Assembly (NCBI GenBank): GCA_036488725.1
Contig: DASXHD010000052.1
Coordinates: 21,211 to 85,210 of the forward strand
DNA from: DASXHD01 sp036488725
Lineage (GTDB): Bacteria; Myxococcota_A; Polyangia; Polyangiales; Polyangiaceae
Direction of reading: 5' to 3'
DNA length: 64,000 nucleotides
Shown here: positions 43,176 to 52,913 of the stretch, in pieces
How positions within the stretch are numbered: the stretch's first letter is position 1
How the letters are laid out: every line of letters begins with the position of its first letter
Translations under genes and position numbers: made by a program
Notes under the pieces: generated by a model
Database searches by the model: none
What the model was told of the DNA's origin: nothing
Seen by the model: the letters and a program-made list of their open reading frames with translations, nothing else

Positions 43176-44927
43176 GTGCGGCTCGAGCGCCTGCGTCCCG
43201 ACGGCCCCGTCACGTTTCGCCGCGGCCGAACGGCGCCGCGCGCGATCGCGTGGTTCGGATTCAGCGCGTTCTGGGGCCACATGCGGCACCTGCTCGCGTC
43301 GGCGATCGCGACCGACAACGTCGACTCGCGTCAATGGATGACGCCGGAGTCGCCGGCGGATTTGCTCGTGCGCGCGATCGGCGTTCTCACGCCGCGCGGC
43401 GCCAAAGAGAACGCACCCACGTTGACCGCGTCGCTCGGCGGAGAAATCTGGATCGACTTCGTCGCCGACACGGGTGACGACGTGAGCGTCAGCGAGGCCG
43501 TCGCGAAGCTCGTCTTCCAAGACTACGAGACCGGCGATCCCGATGACCCGTCGCGCGATCTCTCGTTGCCGCGCGGACACGTGCTCTTTCTCGGCGGCGA
43601 TCTCGCGTACCCGGTGGCGACCGTGCGCGAAATCACGCGCCGGCTCATCGCCCCGTGGAATCGCGTGCTCGAAGCGTGCGCCGACGAGACGCCGCGTCTT
43701 CTCCTCGCGGTCCCCGGCAACCACGATTGGTACGACGGTCTCGACGGGTTCGCGCGTCTCTGCCAAGCGCCGTGCGATTTCGAAACGCCCGCGCCGCGAA
43801 GCGAGCTCCTGCATCCTCAGACGAGCGCGTTCCCCGTGCTCGCGTGGGCCGAAGCGTTCACGCGCGGCGTCACCGTGCGAAAGCCCGGCGCGCTCGCGCT
43901 CTACGGATATTTTCCGGTGCAGCGAACGAGCTACTTCCGCCTGCCGCTCGCGAGGAGCGTCGAGCTCTGGGCGGTCGACCGGCAGCTCAAAAACATCGAT
44001 CGCCGCCAGCGCGAATACTTCCGGGCGTCCGAGGCCCAAACGCCGCTCGTCGTCTTGCCAGACCCGGCGCGCGCGTGGGGCGAGACGAGACCGCACGGCA
44101 TGGCGTCGCTGCGATCGATCGGCGTCGACCCGAAATCGCAGCGCACGTACGTGCTCGCCGGTGACGTCCACCACTACGAGCGCTCGCGCGAAGGCGATTC
44201 GGTGCACGTCATCGCCGGCGGCGGCGGCGCGTTCCTCCACGGCGCGCGCATCGTCAAAAACGCCGCGTACGAAATCCTCGCCGAGTTCCCCGGCCCGAAG
44301 GCGTCGTGGTCGATGCTCAAACATCTTCCGCTCCACGTCGCGGTCGGCGGCGCGGGCTTCTTGCTCATGTCGCTCTTCGCGATCATGCAAGCCGCCGGGC
44401 TCCTCGCGCGCGCGACACATCATTATGGAGGTCTCTTCGGCGTCGCGTCGGTCGAGACCGCGCTCGTCGCGGTCGGCACCGCGCTCCTCGTCGGCTGGCG
44501 CAGGCACCGCAAACACCGGGTCCTCCCGTTCGCCGTGGGCATCGGCGTGTTCGTCGCCGCGATGCCGCTCGCCGTCGCCATGCTGCTCGACCGCGCCGGC
44601 GTGCACGCGCTCCATGCCATCGGCGGCGGCCGCGGCTCGGGGATTTTTCCGCTGCTCGCGGCGTGGGCGCTCGCGACGTTCTTGTCGGGTGCCGGCTTCG
44701 GATTCATGCTGCTCCTCATCGCTCGCTTTGGTTTGAATCACGCGCAACCTTTCGCCGCGCTCGGCCTGCCCACGCACAAACACTTCGCGCGCATCCGCGT
44801 GCGCGAGACCGAGGACGAGACCGTCATCGACACGTTCGTGATCGGCCAAGCCGATCCGCTCGGCGACTCGCCGCGCGAGCTCGTCGATCACTTTCGCTGG
44901 ACGTCGTCGCGAGGGCTCGTTCCTTGA
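43176..44927 (+). CDS. Membrane metallophosphoesterase
   Basis: A 583-residue protein starting at a GTG. The calcineurin-type phosphoesterase motifs are present: DFVADTGDD, LGGDLAYP, PGNHDWYDG and AGDVHHYE, spread over about residues 90-350 with an insertion between GNHD and the last motif. Four membrane helices follow (about 385-530), then a soluble tail. Substrate unknown; metallophosphoesterases hydrolyse phosphate esters including nucleotides, and a membrane form could act on lipids or periplasmic substrates depending on orientation, which is not clear as the catalytic domain has no signal peptide. Gap to the VWA gene is 24 bases; its stop overlaps the next gene. Confidence 0.85.
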   Translation: MRLERLRPDGPVTFRRGRTAPRAIAWFGFSAFWGHMRHLLASAIATDNVDSRQWMTPESPADLLVRAIGVLTPRGAKENAPTLTASLGGEIWIDFVADTGDDVSVSEAVAKLVFQDYETGDPDDPSRDLSLPRGHVLFLGGDLAYPVATVREITRRLIAPWNRVLEACADETPRLLLAVPGNHDWYDGLDGFARLCQAPCDFETPAPRSELLHPQTSAFPVLAWAEAFTRGVTVRKPGALALYGYFPVQRTSYFRLPLARSVELWAVDRQLKNIDRRQREYFRASEAQTPLVVLPDPARAWGETRPHGMASLRSIGVDPKSQRTYVLAGDVHHYERSREGDSVHVIAGGGGAFLHGARIVKNAAYEILAEFPGPKASWSMLKHLPLHVAVGGAGFLLMSLFAIMQAAGLLARATHHYGGLFGVASVETALVAVGTALLVGWRRHRKHRVLPFAVGIGVFVAAMPLAVAMLLDRAGVHALHAIGGGRGSGIFPLLAAWALATFLSGAGFGFMLLLIARFGLNHAQPFAALGLPTHKHFARIRVRETEDETVIDTFVIGQADPLGDSPRELVDHFRWTSSRGLVP

Positions 44928-46327
44928 GACGTTCGCTCGCGTTCGCCGCGACGATCGCGGTCGCGTGCGGCGCGCGTCCGAAAGCGCCTGCGCCGTCGCG
45001 CGCCGAGCTCGAGCTCCACGTCGACGCGCGCGACCCGAGCGCCGTCCGCGTCACCGGTCATTTTCGCGGCGGCAGCTCGCGCGTTCTTGCGCTGCCCGAC
45101 GAGACCGTGCCCGGCGTCACGTCGTTCGAGGTCGGCACCGCTGGCGCCTTCCGCCGCGTCGACCCGACCAAAATCGACGCGCCCGAGTGCGTGCGCGATT
45201 GCGATCTCCGCTACACGATCGATCTCGGCAAAGCCGAACGCTCCTTCGAGGGCGTCGTCTCGGTCGGCGACGGCACGTTCGTCGCGCCGACGCCCGCGTG
45301 GATCGCGCACCCGGATCCGATGCCGCCCGGCGACATGGCGATCACGATCGACGGGGCCGCCGAGCCGACCGACACGTTCACCGACGTGGGATTCGCGACC
45401 GGCCTTCGCCGGCGAGACGCCACGCACTATTTCCTCCCGACGCCCGACTATTACGAAGGAAGCTTCGCCGCGTTCGGCAAGCTGCGACACCGCAAGATCG
45501 AGGTGGCCGGCGCGACGATCGAAATCGTGCTCGTCGGCGCCACGAAGCTCGCGATGGACGACGCCGCGATCGCAAAATGGATCGCCGACGACGCCGCGTG
45601 CGTCGCGCAGCTCTACGTCCATTTTCCCGTTCCGCGCGCGACGATCTTCGTCGTGCCGATCGAAGGCTCGGACACGGTGCGCTTCGGAAAAGTGCTCTCC
45701 CTCGGCGGCGCGTCGATCATCGCGCTCACCGGCGCGAGCCTGCCCGCCGACAAAACGCACGCCGATTGGGTCGTCGTTCACGAGATGACGCACCTCGGAT
45801 TCCCCACGATGGGCATCCGCTGGCTCACCGAGGGCCTCGCGACGTACTACGAGCCGATCCTTCGCGAGCGCGCCGGTTGGATCGACGCGAGGGCGCTTTG
45901 GAAGTGGTTCGTCGAACAGATGCCGCGCGGCGTGCCCGACGCAGGCAGCGAGCTCGCGCTCGACAAGCGCGACACCATCGACGACATCTACTGGGGCGGC
46001 GCGATCTTCATGCTCCTCGCCGACGTCGGCATCCGCTCGGCGACCGACGGAAAAAAATCTTTCGACGACGTCATGCGCGCGGTCCTCGGCAAAGGCGGCG
46101 ACGCGACCGTCGCGTGGTCGCTCGCGCGGGTGCTCGCCGTCGCGCGCGAAGCGACCGGCACGAACGTGATGTCGGATCTCGTTCAGCGGTACGGCGTCCG
46201 CGGTGAGCGCGTCGATTTGAACGCGCTCTTCACCGAGCTCGGCGTCGTTCACCACGGCTCGGTCACGTTCGACGACTCCGCGCCGAAGGCCGCCATCCGC
46301 CGCGCCATGGAAAGAGGAGGGCACTGA
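44924..46327 (+). CDS. Putative exported gluzincin-type metallopeptidase
   Basis: A 467-residue protein starting at a TTG that overlaps the phosphoesterase stop (TTGA). The N-terminus is signal-like with a weak lipobox (LAFAATIAVAC). After an N-terminal beta domain, the motif HEMTH (H286, E287, H290) is followed by GIRWLTEGLATYYEP, with the third metal ligand Glu of TEG: the gluzincin arrangement seen in M61- and M1-type peptidases. The remaining helices fit that fold. Substrate unknown. It is the last of the tightly overlapping set; the following nuclease gene is about 40 bases away. Confidence 0.8.
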   Translation: MRRSLAFAATIAVACGARPKAPAPSRAELELHVDARDPSAVRVTGHFRGGSSRVLALPDETVPGVTSFEVGTAGAFRRVDPTKIDAPECVRDCDLRYTIDLGKAERSFEGVVSVGDGTFVAPTPAWIAHPDPMPPGDMAITIDGAAEPTDTFTDVGFATGLRRRDATHYFLPTPDYYEGSFAAFGKLRHRKIEVAGATIEIVLVGATKLAMDDAAIAKWIADDAACVAQLYVHFPVPRATIFVVPIEGSDTVRFGKVLSLGGASIIALTGASLPADKTHADWVVVHEMTHLGFPTMGIRWLTEGLATYYEPILRERAGWIDARALWKWFVEQMPRGVPDAGSELALDKRDTIDDIYWGGAIFMLLADVGIRSATDGKKSFDDVMRAVLGKGGDATVAWSLARVLAVAREATGTNVMSDLVQRYGVRGERVDLNALFTELGVVHHGSVTFDDSAPKAAIRRAMERGGH

Positions 46328-46367
46328 GCATCTGTAATCTATACGGATGTGTAGTATGCTCGGGTGC

Positions 46368-47609
46368 ATGTCGCTCCACGGGCGGCTCGCACGTCTCACC
46401 GCCGCTCCGACCGCTCGCGAAGCGCTGCTCGACGATCTCCGCTCGCGCATGCGGCGCGTGCTCGAACGAACCGCGGTCGCGCGGCCCCCGCCGACCGTTT
46501 CGGCCGAGGACACCGAGCATCGCCTCCCATTTTTCGCCGAAGAGACGGCCGCCGGGTTGCTCCATCGGCGCGTCCTTCGGCTCTCGGCCGCGCACCGCAC
46601 CGGGCGCGCGCCGGCGTACGCCGCGAAAGATGTAGATTGCACGCTTCTTTCGCTCCTCGCGCTCGACCCAACCCTCGCGAAGATCGACTTTGCGCGCGCG
46701 CTCTACCTCGACACAGAGACGACGGGCCTTTCGGGCGGAACGGGCACGGTCGCGTTTTTGGTGGGCTTGGCGACGTTCGACGAGCACGGCCTCTTCGTCG
46801 AGCAGATCCTCGTGCGCCGCCTCGGCGAAGAAGCGCCGATGCTCGCTCACGTGCGCGAGCGCATCGAGGCGGCGAGCGCGCTCGTCACGTTCAACGGCAA
46901 GACGTTCGACATGCCGCTGCTCCGCACGCGCTTTCTCATGTCGCGCATGCCTCCGCCGAGCGACAAGCCGCACCTCGATTTACTCCACGTCGCGCGGCGA
47001 CTCCACGGGCGAGGCAACCGCCTCACGATGCTCGAGGAGAAAGTGCTCGGTTATCTCCGCGAGGGTGACGTTCCATCGGGCGAGGTGAGCGAGCGCTACC
47101 TCCACTTCTTGCGCACGGGGCAGGAGAGCGCGCTGCTCGGCGTCGTCGAGCACAACGCGCAAGACGTCATCTCGATGATCGCGCTCGTCGGCCTCTATGG
47201 CGAATCACTCCAGTCGAGCGCGCTCGCGCCTGCGGATCTGGTCGGCGTCGCGCGGACGCTCAAGCGAGCCCGCGCGCTCGATCGCGCGTTCGACGCGGCG
47301 ACGCTCGCGAGCGATCGCGGAGCCGGTCCCGATGCGCTGCGCGCGCGCGCCGCCATCGCACGGGCGCGGGGCGATCGCGATCGTGCGCTCGCCGATCTCG
47401 AAGCGCTCCTCGCCGAGGTCGACGATCCCGCGGCGCGCCTCGACCTCGCCAAGCTCTACGAGCACCACGTGAAAGACGCCGGGACAGCGCTCGACCTCGT
47501 CGCGGCAGGCGTCGCGGAGACCGACGGCGCGCTCGAAAAACGCCGCGCGCGCCTCGCGCGCAAAGCCGAGCGTCAGAAGCGGGCGCGCCTCTTCGTCCCA
47601 AAGGGGTGA
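46368..47609 (+). CDS. RNase-H-like (DEDD) exonuclease of the YprB type
   Basis: A 413-residue cytoplasmic protein. The RNase_H_2-type domain (about residues 95-255) has the acidic motifs ALYLDTETTG, VTFNGKTFDMPLL and a final EHNAQDVISM, so a complete DEDD catalytic set. The C-terminal third is a TPR-like helical region. ATG 46368 (MSLHGRLARL) is preferred; ATGs at 46347 and 46356 are possible. A TAGTAT hexamer at 46352-46357 could be a -10 element giving a nearly leaderless transcript. YprB-type proteins are proposed DNA-processing nucleases; the exact role is unknown. Confidence 0.82.
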   Translation: MSLHGRLARLTAAPTAREALLDDLRSRMRRVLERTAVARPPPTVSAEDTEHRLPFFAEETAAGLLHRRVLRLSAAHRTGRAPAYAAKDVDCTLLSLLALDPTLAKIDFARALYLDTETTGLSGGTGTVAFLVGLATFDEHGLFVEQILVRRLGEEAPMLAHVRERIEAASALVTFNGKTFDMPLLRTRFLMSRMPPPSDKPHLDLLHVARRLHGRGNRLTMLEEKVLGYLREGDVPSGEVSERYLHFLRTGQESALLGVVEHNAQDVISMIALVGLYGESLQSSALAPADLVGVARTLKRARALDRAFDAATLASDRGAGPDALRARAAIARARGDRDRALADLEALLAEVDDPAARLDLAKLYEHHVKDAGTALDLVAAGVAETDGALEKRRARLARKAERQKRARLFVPKG

Positions 47610-47638
47610 CCGGCATTTTGTGCTAACGAGGAGCGGTG

Positions 47639-50074
47639 ATGGAACGAGAGCGGTACAACCCCGCCGAGATCGAGCCCAAGTGGCAGCGCCATTGGGAAGA
47701 GCATCGAACCTTCCGCGCCGAGCGCCACGCGGGGCGACCGAAGAAATACATCCTCGACATGTTCCCGTATCCGTCGGGCGCCGGGCTCCACGTCGGGCAC
47801 CCCGAGGGCTACACCGCGACCGACATCGTCGCGCGCTTCACGCGCATGCGCGGCGTCGACGTCTTGCACCCGATGGGCTGGGACGCGTTCGGTTTGCCCG
47901 CCGAGCAGCACGCCATCCGCACCGGCACGCATCCGCGCGAGACCACGCTCAAGAACATCGACAACTTCCGCCGGCAGCTCAAGATGCTCGGCTTCTCTTA
48001 CGACTGGTCGCGCGAGCTCGACACGACCGATCCGAAGTACGTGCGCTGGACGCAGTGGATTTTTCTGAAGCTCTTCGAGCGCGGCCTCGCGTTCCAGCGC
48101 TCCGACACGCCGGTCAACTGGTGCCCCGAGCTCGGCACCGTGCTCGCCAACGACGAGGTCACGTCCGACGGCAAGAGCGAGGTCGGCGGGTTCCCGGTCG
48201 AGAAGCTGAAGATCCGCCAGTGGTCGCTCAAGATCACCGCGTACGCCGATCGCTTGCTCGCCGGCCTGAAAGATCTCGACTGGCCCGAGACGCGCGCGAA
48301 ACAGATCGACTGGATCGGCCGCAGCGAAGGCGCGATCGTGCGCTTCAAAGCGGGCGATCAGATGATCGAGGTCTTCACGACGCGCGTCGACACGCTGCCC
48401 GGTGCTACCTACGTCGTGCTCGCGCCCGAGCACCCGCTCGTGCCGACGCTCGCGTCCGAGTCGCACCGCAGCGAGGTCGAGAAATACATCGCCGAGACGT
48501 CGAAGAAGAACGACATCGATCGCTCCGACGTCACGCGCGAAAAAACCGGCGTCCCGCTGGGTGCGTCGGCGATCAACCCGATCAACGGCGAGTCGATTCC
48601 GATTTGGATCGGCGACTACGTCATCGGGACGTACGGCACCGGCGCGGTCATGGCCGTGCCCGCGCACGACGAGCGCGATCACGCGTTCGCGAAAAAATAC
48701 GATTTGCCGATCGTGCAGGTCGTCGTGCCGACCGACGGCCACGCCGTCGACGTGCAGCAGGAAGCGTTCACCGACGATGGCATCTCGAGCGGCGTTCCGA
48801 GCGCCGAGTCGCGCAAGCGCATCACCGCCGAGCTCGCCGCGAAAGGGCAGGGCGCGGCGAAGGTCACCTACAAGCTCCGCGACTGGGTCTTCTCGCGGCA
48901 GCGTTATTGGGGCGAGCCCATTCCGATTTATTTCCCGGTCGAGTGCGCGGGCGATCCTCGAAAGGGTGCAGAATACACGATTCGTTACGACCAGCCGATT
49001 CCGCTCGAAGAGGGCGAATTGCCGCTTTTGCTGCCGGATTTGAGCGATTTCAAGCCGGGGACGGATCCGGCCGGCCCGCTCGCTCGGGCAATAGATTGGA
49101 GATTTTTCCAAAAGAATGGCGAGTGGTTCGCGCGCGAAACCAACACGATGCCGCAGTGGGCGGGCTCGTGCTGGTACTACCTGCGCTTCCTCGATCCGAA
49201 GAACGACGGCGCGCTCTTCTCGAAGGAAGCGTACGACGCGTGGATGCCCGTCGATCTCTACGTCGGCGGCTCCGAGCATGCGGTCTTGCATTTGCTCTAC
49301 GCGCGCTTCTGGCACGAGGTGCTCTTCGACATGGGCATCGTGACCGACCCCGAGCCGTTCATGAAGCTCGTCCACCAGGGGATGATCCTCGGCGAGGACG
49401 GGCAGAAAATGTCCAAGGCGCGTGGCAACGTCATCAACCCGGACGACGTCGTCGAGGCGAGCGGCGCCGACGCGCTCCGCTGTTACGAAATGTTCATGGG
49501 CCCGCTCGAGAGCGTGAAGCCGTGGCAGACGAGCGGCATCGACGGCGTGCGGCGATTTTTGGATCGCGCGTTCTTGGCCGTCACCGGTCCTATTTCGGAC
49601 GCGTGCGACGACGAGACGCGGCGACTCTTGCACAAAACGATCAAGAAGGTGACCGAGGACATCGAGGGGCTGCGCTTCAACACGGCGATCAGCGCGATGA
49701 TGATTTTGGTCAACCGGCTGCGCGAGCTCGAGAGCGTTCCGCGCGAGGCGGCCGAGGCGTTCACGCTGATTTTGTCGCCGTTCGCGCCGCACTTGGGCGA
49801 GGAGCTGTGGCAGCGGCTCGGGCATCGCGAGTCGCTCGCGTACGCCGCGTGGCCGTCGTTCGATCCGGCGCTCGTCGTCGATGACGTGATCGAAATCGGC
49901 GTGCAAGTGAACGGCAAGGCGCGCGGCACGGTGCGTCTGCCGCAGGGCGCGTCGCAAGACGTCGCGGTCGCCGAGGCACGCAAAGAGTCGAAGATCGCGA
50001 CCTACCTCGAGGGCAAGACGCCGAAGAAGATCATCTACGTGCCGGGGAAGATCCTCAACTTCATCGTCGGATGA
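47639..50074 (+). CDS. leuS: Leucyl-tRNA synthetase
   Basis: Class I aminoacyl-tRNA synthetase charging tRNA-Leu. The 811-residue protein has the HIGH-type signature in LHVGH (H51-H54), the CP1 editing domain (threonine-rich TRVDTLPGATYV, and DERDHAFAKKYDLPI), the QKMSKARG motif (K590, S592, K593; the canonical last S is A) and the C-terminal tRNA-binding domain. ATG 47639 is chosen over the GTG one codon earlier because GAGGAG is six bases upstream of it. It overlaps the LptE-like gene by ATGA, an order also known in other Gram-negative bacteria. Confidence 0.97.
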   Translation: MERERYNPAEIEPKWQRHWEEHRTFRAERHAGRPKKYILDMFPYPSGAGLHVGHPEGYTATDIVARFTRMRGVDVLHPMGWDAFGLPAEQHAIRTGTHPRETTLKNIDNFRRQLKMLGFSYDWSRELDTTDPKYVRWTQWIFLKLFERGLAFQRSDTPVNWCPELGTVLANDEVTSDGKSEVGGFPVEKLKIRQWSLKITAYADRLLAGLKDLDWPETRAKQIDWIGRSEGAIVRFKAGDQMIEVFTTRVDTLPGATYVVLAPEHPLVPTLASESHRSEVEKYIAETSKKNDIDRSDVTREKTGVPLGASAINPINGESIPIWIGDYVIGTYGTGAVMAVPAHDERDHAFAKKYDLPIVQVVVPTDGHAVDVQQEAFTDDGISSGVPSAESRKRITAELAAKGQGAAKVTYKLRDWVFSRQRYWGEPIPIYFPVECAGDPRKGAEYTIRYDQPIPLEEGELPLLLPDLSDFKPGTDPAGPLARAIDWRFFQKNGEWFARETNTMPQWAGSCWYYLRFLDPKNDGALFSKEAYDAWMPVDLYVGGSEHAVLHLLYARFWHEVLFDMGIVTDPEPFMKLVHQGMILGEDGQKMSKARGNVINPDDVVEASGADALRCYEMFMGPLESVKPWQTSGIDGVRRFLDRAFLAVTGPISDACDDETRRLLHKTIKKVTEDIEGLRFNTAISAMMILVNRLRELESVPREAAEAFTLILSPFAPHLGEELWQRLGHRESLAYAAWPSFDPALVVDDVIEIGVQVNGKARGTVRLPQGASQDVAVAEARKESKIATYLEGKTPKKIIYVPGKILNFIVG

Positions 50075-50589
50075 AGCGGCTCGCGATCGCGGTCCTCTGC
50101 GCGTGCGGGTATCAGCCGCTCTACGCGACGCCTGGTGGCGAGGCGTATCACGTGCATCTTACACGCAATCGCACGGCGAGCGCGATGGTCGCAGAGGAGG
50201 TCTTGCGCGGGGCGCGCGAGACGCTCGCGAAAGAGGGCGCGCTCGCGGCGGGTGACGAGGGATATCCGCGCATCGAGATCGAAGTCTTGCGCGCCGACGA
50301 GACGAGCGAGGGCGTCGTCGCGAAGCAAACGGTGGGCGGTGAGGCGCCAGAGGCGACGGCGAGCGATCTCGCGGTCGTCGCGCGCGGGTTCGTCGCGCGG
50401 CGCGCGGGCGGCGCGACCGAGCTCGACACGGGCGATCTCCGCGCCGAGGACGTCGCGGCCGTGCCCGACAGCGCGACCGCGGCGATTTGGCAGCGCGAAG
50501 ATTCGCTGCGCGCCGTCGCGCATCGACTCGGCGGACGAATCGCGCTCAAAATTCTGGGCCATCCGGTCGTCACCGCGCCTTCCGATTGA
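50071..50589 (+). CDS. LptE-like small lipoprotein
   Basis: A 172-residue protein with a short lipoprotein signal (MKRLAIAVLCAC) leading to CGYQPLY, a start typical of LptE, the lipoprotein that plugs LptD in the outer membrane LPS translocon. The following YHVHLTRNRTASAMVAEEVLRG and EIEVLRADETSEG fit its alpha/beta fold. It overlaps leuS by four bases; in enterobacteria leuS is followed by lptE and holA. Here the next gene is DUF72, not holA. The signal is very short, and the family match is by motif and context only. Confidence 0.55.
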   Translation: MKRLAIAVLCACGYQPLYATPGGEAYHVHLTRNRTASAMVAEEVLRGARETLAKEGALAAGDEGYPRIEIEVLRADETSEGVVAKQTVGGEAPEATASDLAVVARGFVARRAGGATELDTGDLRAEDVAAVPDSATAAIWQREDSLRAVAHRLGGRIALKILGHPVVTAPSD

Positions 50590-50612
50590 ACCGTGATACG
50601 GTCGTCCACCGA

Positions 50613-51293
50613 ATGCGACCGAACGCAGCGCCGCCCCGCGGGAACGTCATCATCGGCTGCGCCGGATTTCCCGTCCCGCCGACGCGGTACTTCAAGGACT
50701 TCGCATTCGTCGAGATTCAGGAGACGCACCTCGGGATGCCTGGGATGGGCACGCTGCGTCGCTGGCGTCGCGAGGCGCCGGCCGAGTTTCGCTTCGCGAT
50801 GCTCGGTCCGCGCGAGATCGGCCAAGAAGGTTTTCGCGCCGGCAAGGTCGTCGACGCGTCGCTCAAGAACCTCGCCGAGGTCGGCCAAGAGCTTGCGGCG
50901 CGCATCGCCGTGTTCGTGTCGCCGCCAGATTTCGGATCCGGCCGCGCGAACAAAACGGCGGTGAAAGAGTTTCTCCAGAGCGTGCGCAAGCGCTTCGATC
51001 GCGTGATTTGGGAAGCGCCGCCGAGCTGGGACGCCGACGAGGCCGAAGAGATCGCCGAGGGCGCGAAGACGATCGCCGCGCGCGATCCGCTCCTTTCGGG
51101 CCTCTCGAAGCGCGCCGTCGCGTACTACCGCTTGCCTGGCCCGGCCGGTCACAAGAGCCGCTACGAAGACCCGGCGATCGAGAAGCTCGGCGAGCTCGCC
51201 CGCACCGCGACGCACGACGAAGTGACGTACGTCTTCGCGAACGTCGACATGTTCGCGGACGCGAAGCGCTTCCGCAAAGCCGCAAAGCTCTGA
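50613..51293 (+). CDS. DUF72 (YecE-type) protein
   Basis: A 226-residue cytoplasmic protein with the DUF72 beginning (NVIIGCAGFPVPPTRYFKDFAFVEIQ), WRREAPAEFRFAMLGPREIG and the later RLPGPAG, SRYEDP and VFANVDMFADAKR blocks, a TIM-barrel-like family of unknown biochemical function. The start ATG follows the LptE-like gene by 23 bases. It ends four bases from the convergent lnt gene. Complete and of normal length. Confidence 0.85.
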   Translation: MRPNAAPPRGNVIIGCAGFPVPPTRYFKDFAFVEIQETHLGMPGMGTLRRWRREAPAEFRFAMLGPREIGQEGFRAGKVVDASLKNLAEVGQELAARIAVFVSPPDFGSGRANKTAVKEFLQSVRKRFDRVIWEAPPSWDADEAEEIAEGAKTIAARDPLLSGLSKRAVAYYRLPGPAGHKSRYEDPAIEKLGELARTATHDEVTYVFANVDMFADAKRFRKAAKL

Positions 51294-51296
51294 AAT

Positions 51297-52913
51297 TCAC
51301 GCTTCTGAGCTTTTGAGCTTCCCGTTCAATTTCTCTCGGCTCACGAAGGCCGCGAAAATCGCGAAGAGCGTGATGAGCCAAACGGGCCAGTCGCCGACGG
51401 TCTCGTAGATCGTCGACGTCTGGAGCCAGTGGACGATCGCGTCGCCGCTCTCTTGGTCGAACGGCTTGGAGTGCACCATCACGCGGCCGACCGGGTCGAT
51501 GATCGCCGACACGCCGCTGTTGGTCGCGCGCACGAAGTAGCGGTGGTGCTCGATCGCGCGAAACTGCGAGAGCGCGAGATGCTCCCACGGCTCGCTCGTG
51601 TCGCCGAACCACGCGTCGTTCGTCATGTTGACGAGGAGCTCCGGGTGCGCGTGGCTCACCATGCGGTTCGTGTACGACTGAATGATGTCCTCGTAACAAA
51701 TGAGGACCGAGACCTCGTGCTTCTTGCCGTCGTCGGTCGTGACCGGAAGCGGATCGAGCGAGGTGCCGGACGAAAAGCGGCCGCTGTTGGGCGACCAGTC
51801 GTAGAGGATCGGAAACGTTTCGCCGAACGGCAGATACTCGCCGAACGCGAGCAGGAACTCTTTGTCGTAACGGCCGACGACGTCGCCGTGCGCGTCGAGC
51901 GCGAGCGCGGTGTTATAGAGCTTTTCGCGATGATGGCCCGCCGTGCGCGGCGCGTTTTCGTCGACGTCGTAGATGATGCCGCCGAAAATCGTCGGCACTC
52001 CGCGGAGGCGCCAGAGGTAATTTTTGTACTCGGCCTGGTACGCGTTCGACGGCGCGCCGTGCGTGACCGACGACTCGCTCCACACGACGAGACCGACGCC
52101 TTTTCGTTCGAGCTCTTTCGTCATCCGCAGATGACGGCGCAGCGCTTCGTCGGGCCGCGTGTAGTTCTGCATCAAGCCGAGGTTGCCCTGCACGTAGCCC
52201 ACGTGGAGCGGGTCGCCGGCTTGGGCCATCGCGTCGACTTGTTTGATGCGCACGAAACCGTAGAGCGCCGAGAGCGCGGTCGCGAGCGTGCCGGCGATGA
52301 CGACGCGTTTGTCGAGCGCGCGCTTCTCGAGGCGCGCGGCGATCGCTTCTTCGATCGCGACGCTCGTGCCGAGCAGCAGCAAGCTGCAGAAGACCGGCCC
52401 GCCGATGTCCGCGACCTGCGAAAAGATGGGTGTACTATGCACACAATCGGCGAAATACCACGGGAAAAGCAGCGGAAAGAGCTGCTCGCTCGCGACGAAG
52501 ACCGCGGCCATCACGATCGCCGCCGGCCAGCCGCGCTGCCGCGCGCGCGCGTAGAGCCAGCCCATGAGCGCGTAGCGACCGGCTTGATACGAGCAAAGGA
52601 TCGTCGTGAAGAGCGCGCAGAGCACGACGTTGAAGCCGCTGAAGTTCTGGAGCATCTCGTTGAGCCACCAGAACCCCTCCCAGCTCATGATGAAGCCGGC
52701 GAAGAGACCGATCCACGCGGCGCGCCGCGGCGTCTGCCCGCGCAGCGCGAGAAAAAGCGGCGGCCACGTGATGAGCGCGGTCGGCCACCAGTCGATCACG
52801 CCCGGAAACGCGATGAAGTAGAGGACCGCCGACAGCGCCGCGAGCGGCATCGCCCACGAGAGCGCGAGCGGAAAGACTCCCCGCGCGGCCGGCGCTGCGG
52901 CGGCCTGGGTCAT
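51297..52913 (-). CDS. lnt: Apolipoprotein N-acyltransferase
   Basis: Adds the third acyl chain to lipoproteins in the inner membrane. The 538-residue protein has six or seven N-terminal membrane helices and a nitrilase-fold periplasmic domain with the catalytic triad in VVWSESS (Glu), YDKEFLLAFGEYLPF (Lys) and SVLICYEDI (Cys), then NMTNDAWFG and a final membrane helix. Complete and of family length. The window encodes more than ten lipoproteins that would be its substrates. Its start overlaps the upstream response regulator's stop by one base (TAATG). Confidence 0.95.
   Translation of the reverse strand: MTQAAAAPAARGVFPLALSWAMPLAALSAVLYFIAFPGVIDWWPTALITWPPLFLALRGQTPRRAAWIGLFAGFIMSWEGFWWLNEMLQNFSGFNVVLCALFTTILCSYQAGRYALMGWLYARARQRGWPAAIVMAAVFVASEQLFPLLFPWYFADCVHSTPIFSQVADIGGPVFCSLLLLGTSVAIEEAIAARLEKRALDKRVVIAGTLATALSALYGFVRIKQVDAMAQAGDPLHVGYVQGNLGLMQNYTRPDEALRRHLRMTKELERKGVGLVVWSESSVTHGAPSNAYQAEYKNYLWRLRGVPTIFGGIIYDVDENAPRTAGHHREKLYNTALALDAHGDVVGRYDKEFLLAFGEYLPFGETFPILYDWSPNSGRFSSGTSLDPLPVTTDDGKKHEVSVLICYEDIIQSYTNRMVSHAHPELLVNMTNDAWFGDTSEPWEHLALSQFRAIEHHRYFVRATNSGVSAIIDPVGRVMVHSKPFDQESGDAIVHWLQTSTIYETVGDWPVWLITLFAIFAAFVSREKLNGKLKSSEA

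Noticed and set aside
41862..44891. 1009-codon minus-strand frame over the VWA and phosphoesterase genes
   Set aside because: It covers two well-supported + strand genes in antisense and has shadow composition.
46347..46367. Earlier ATG starts of the nuclease gene
   Set aside because: They add MCSMLGC with no ribosome binding site and overlap a possible -10 box; 46368 is preferred, though not proven.
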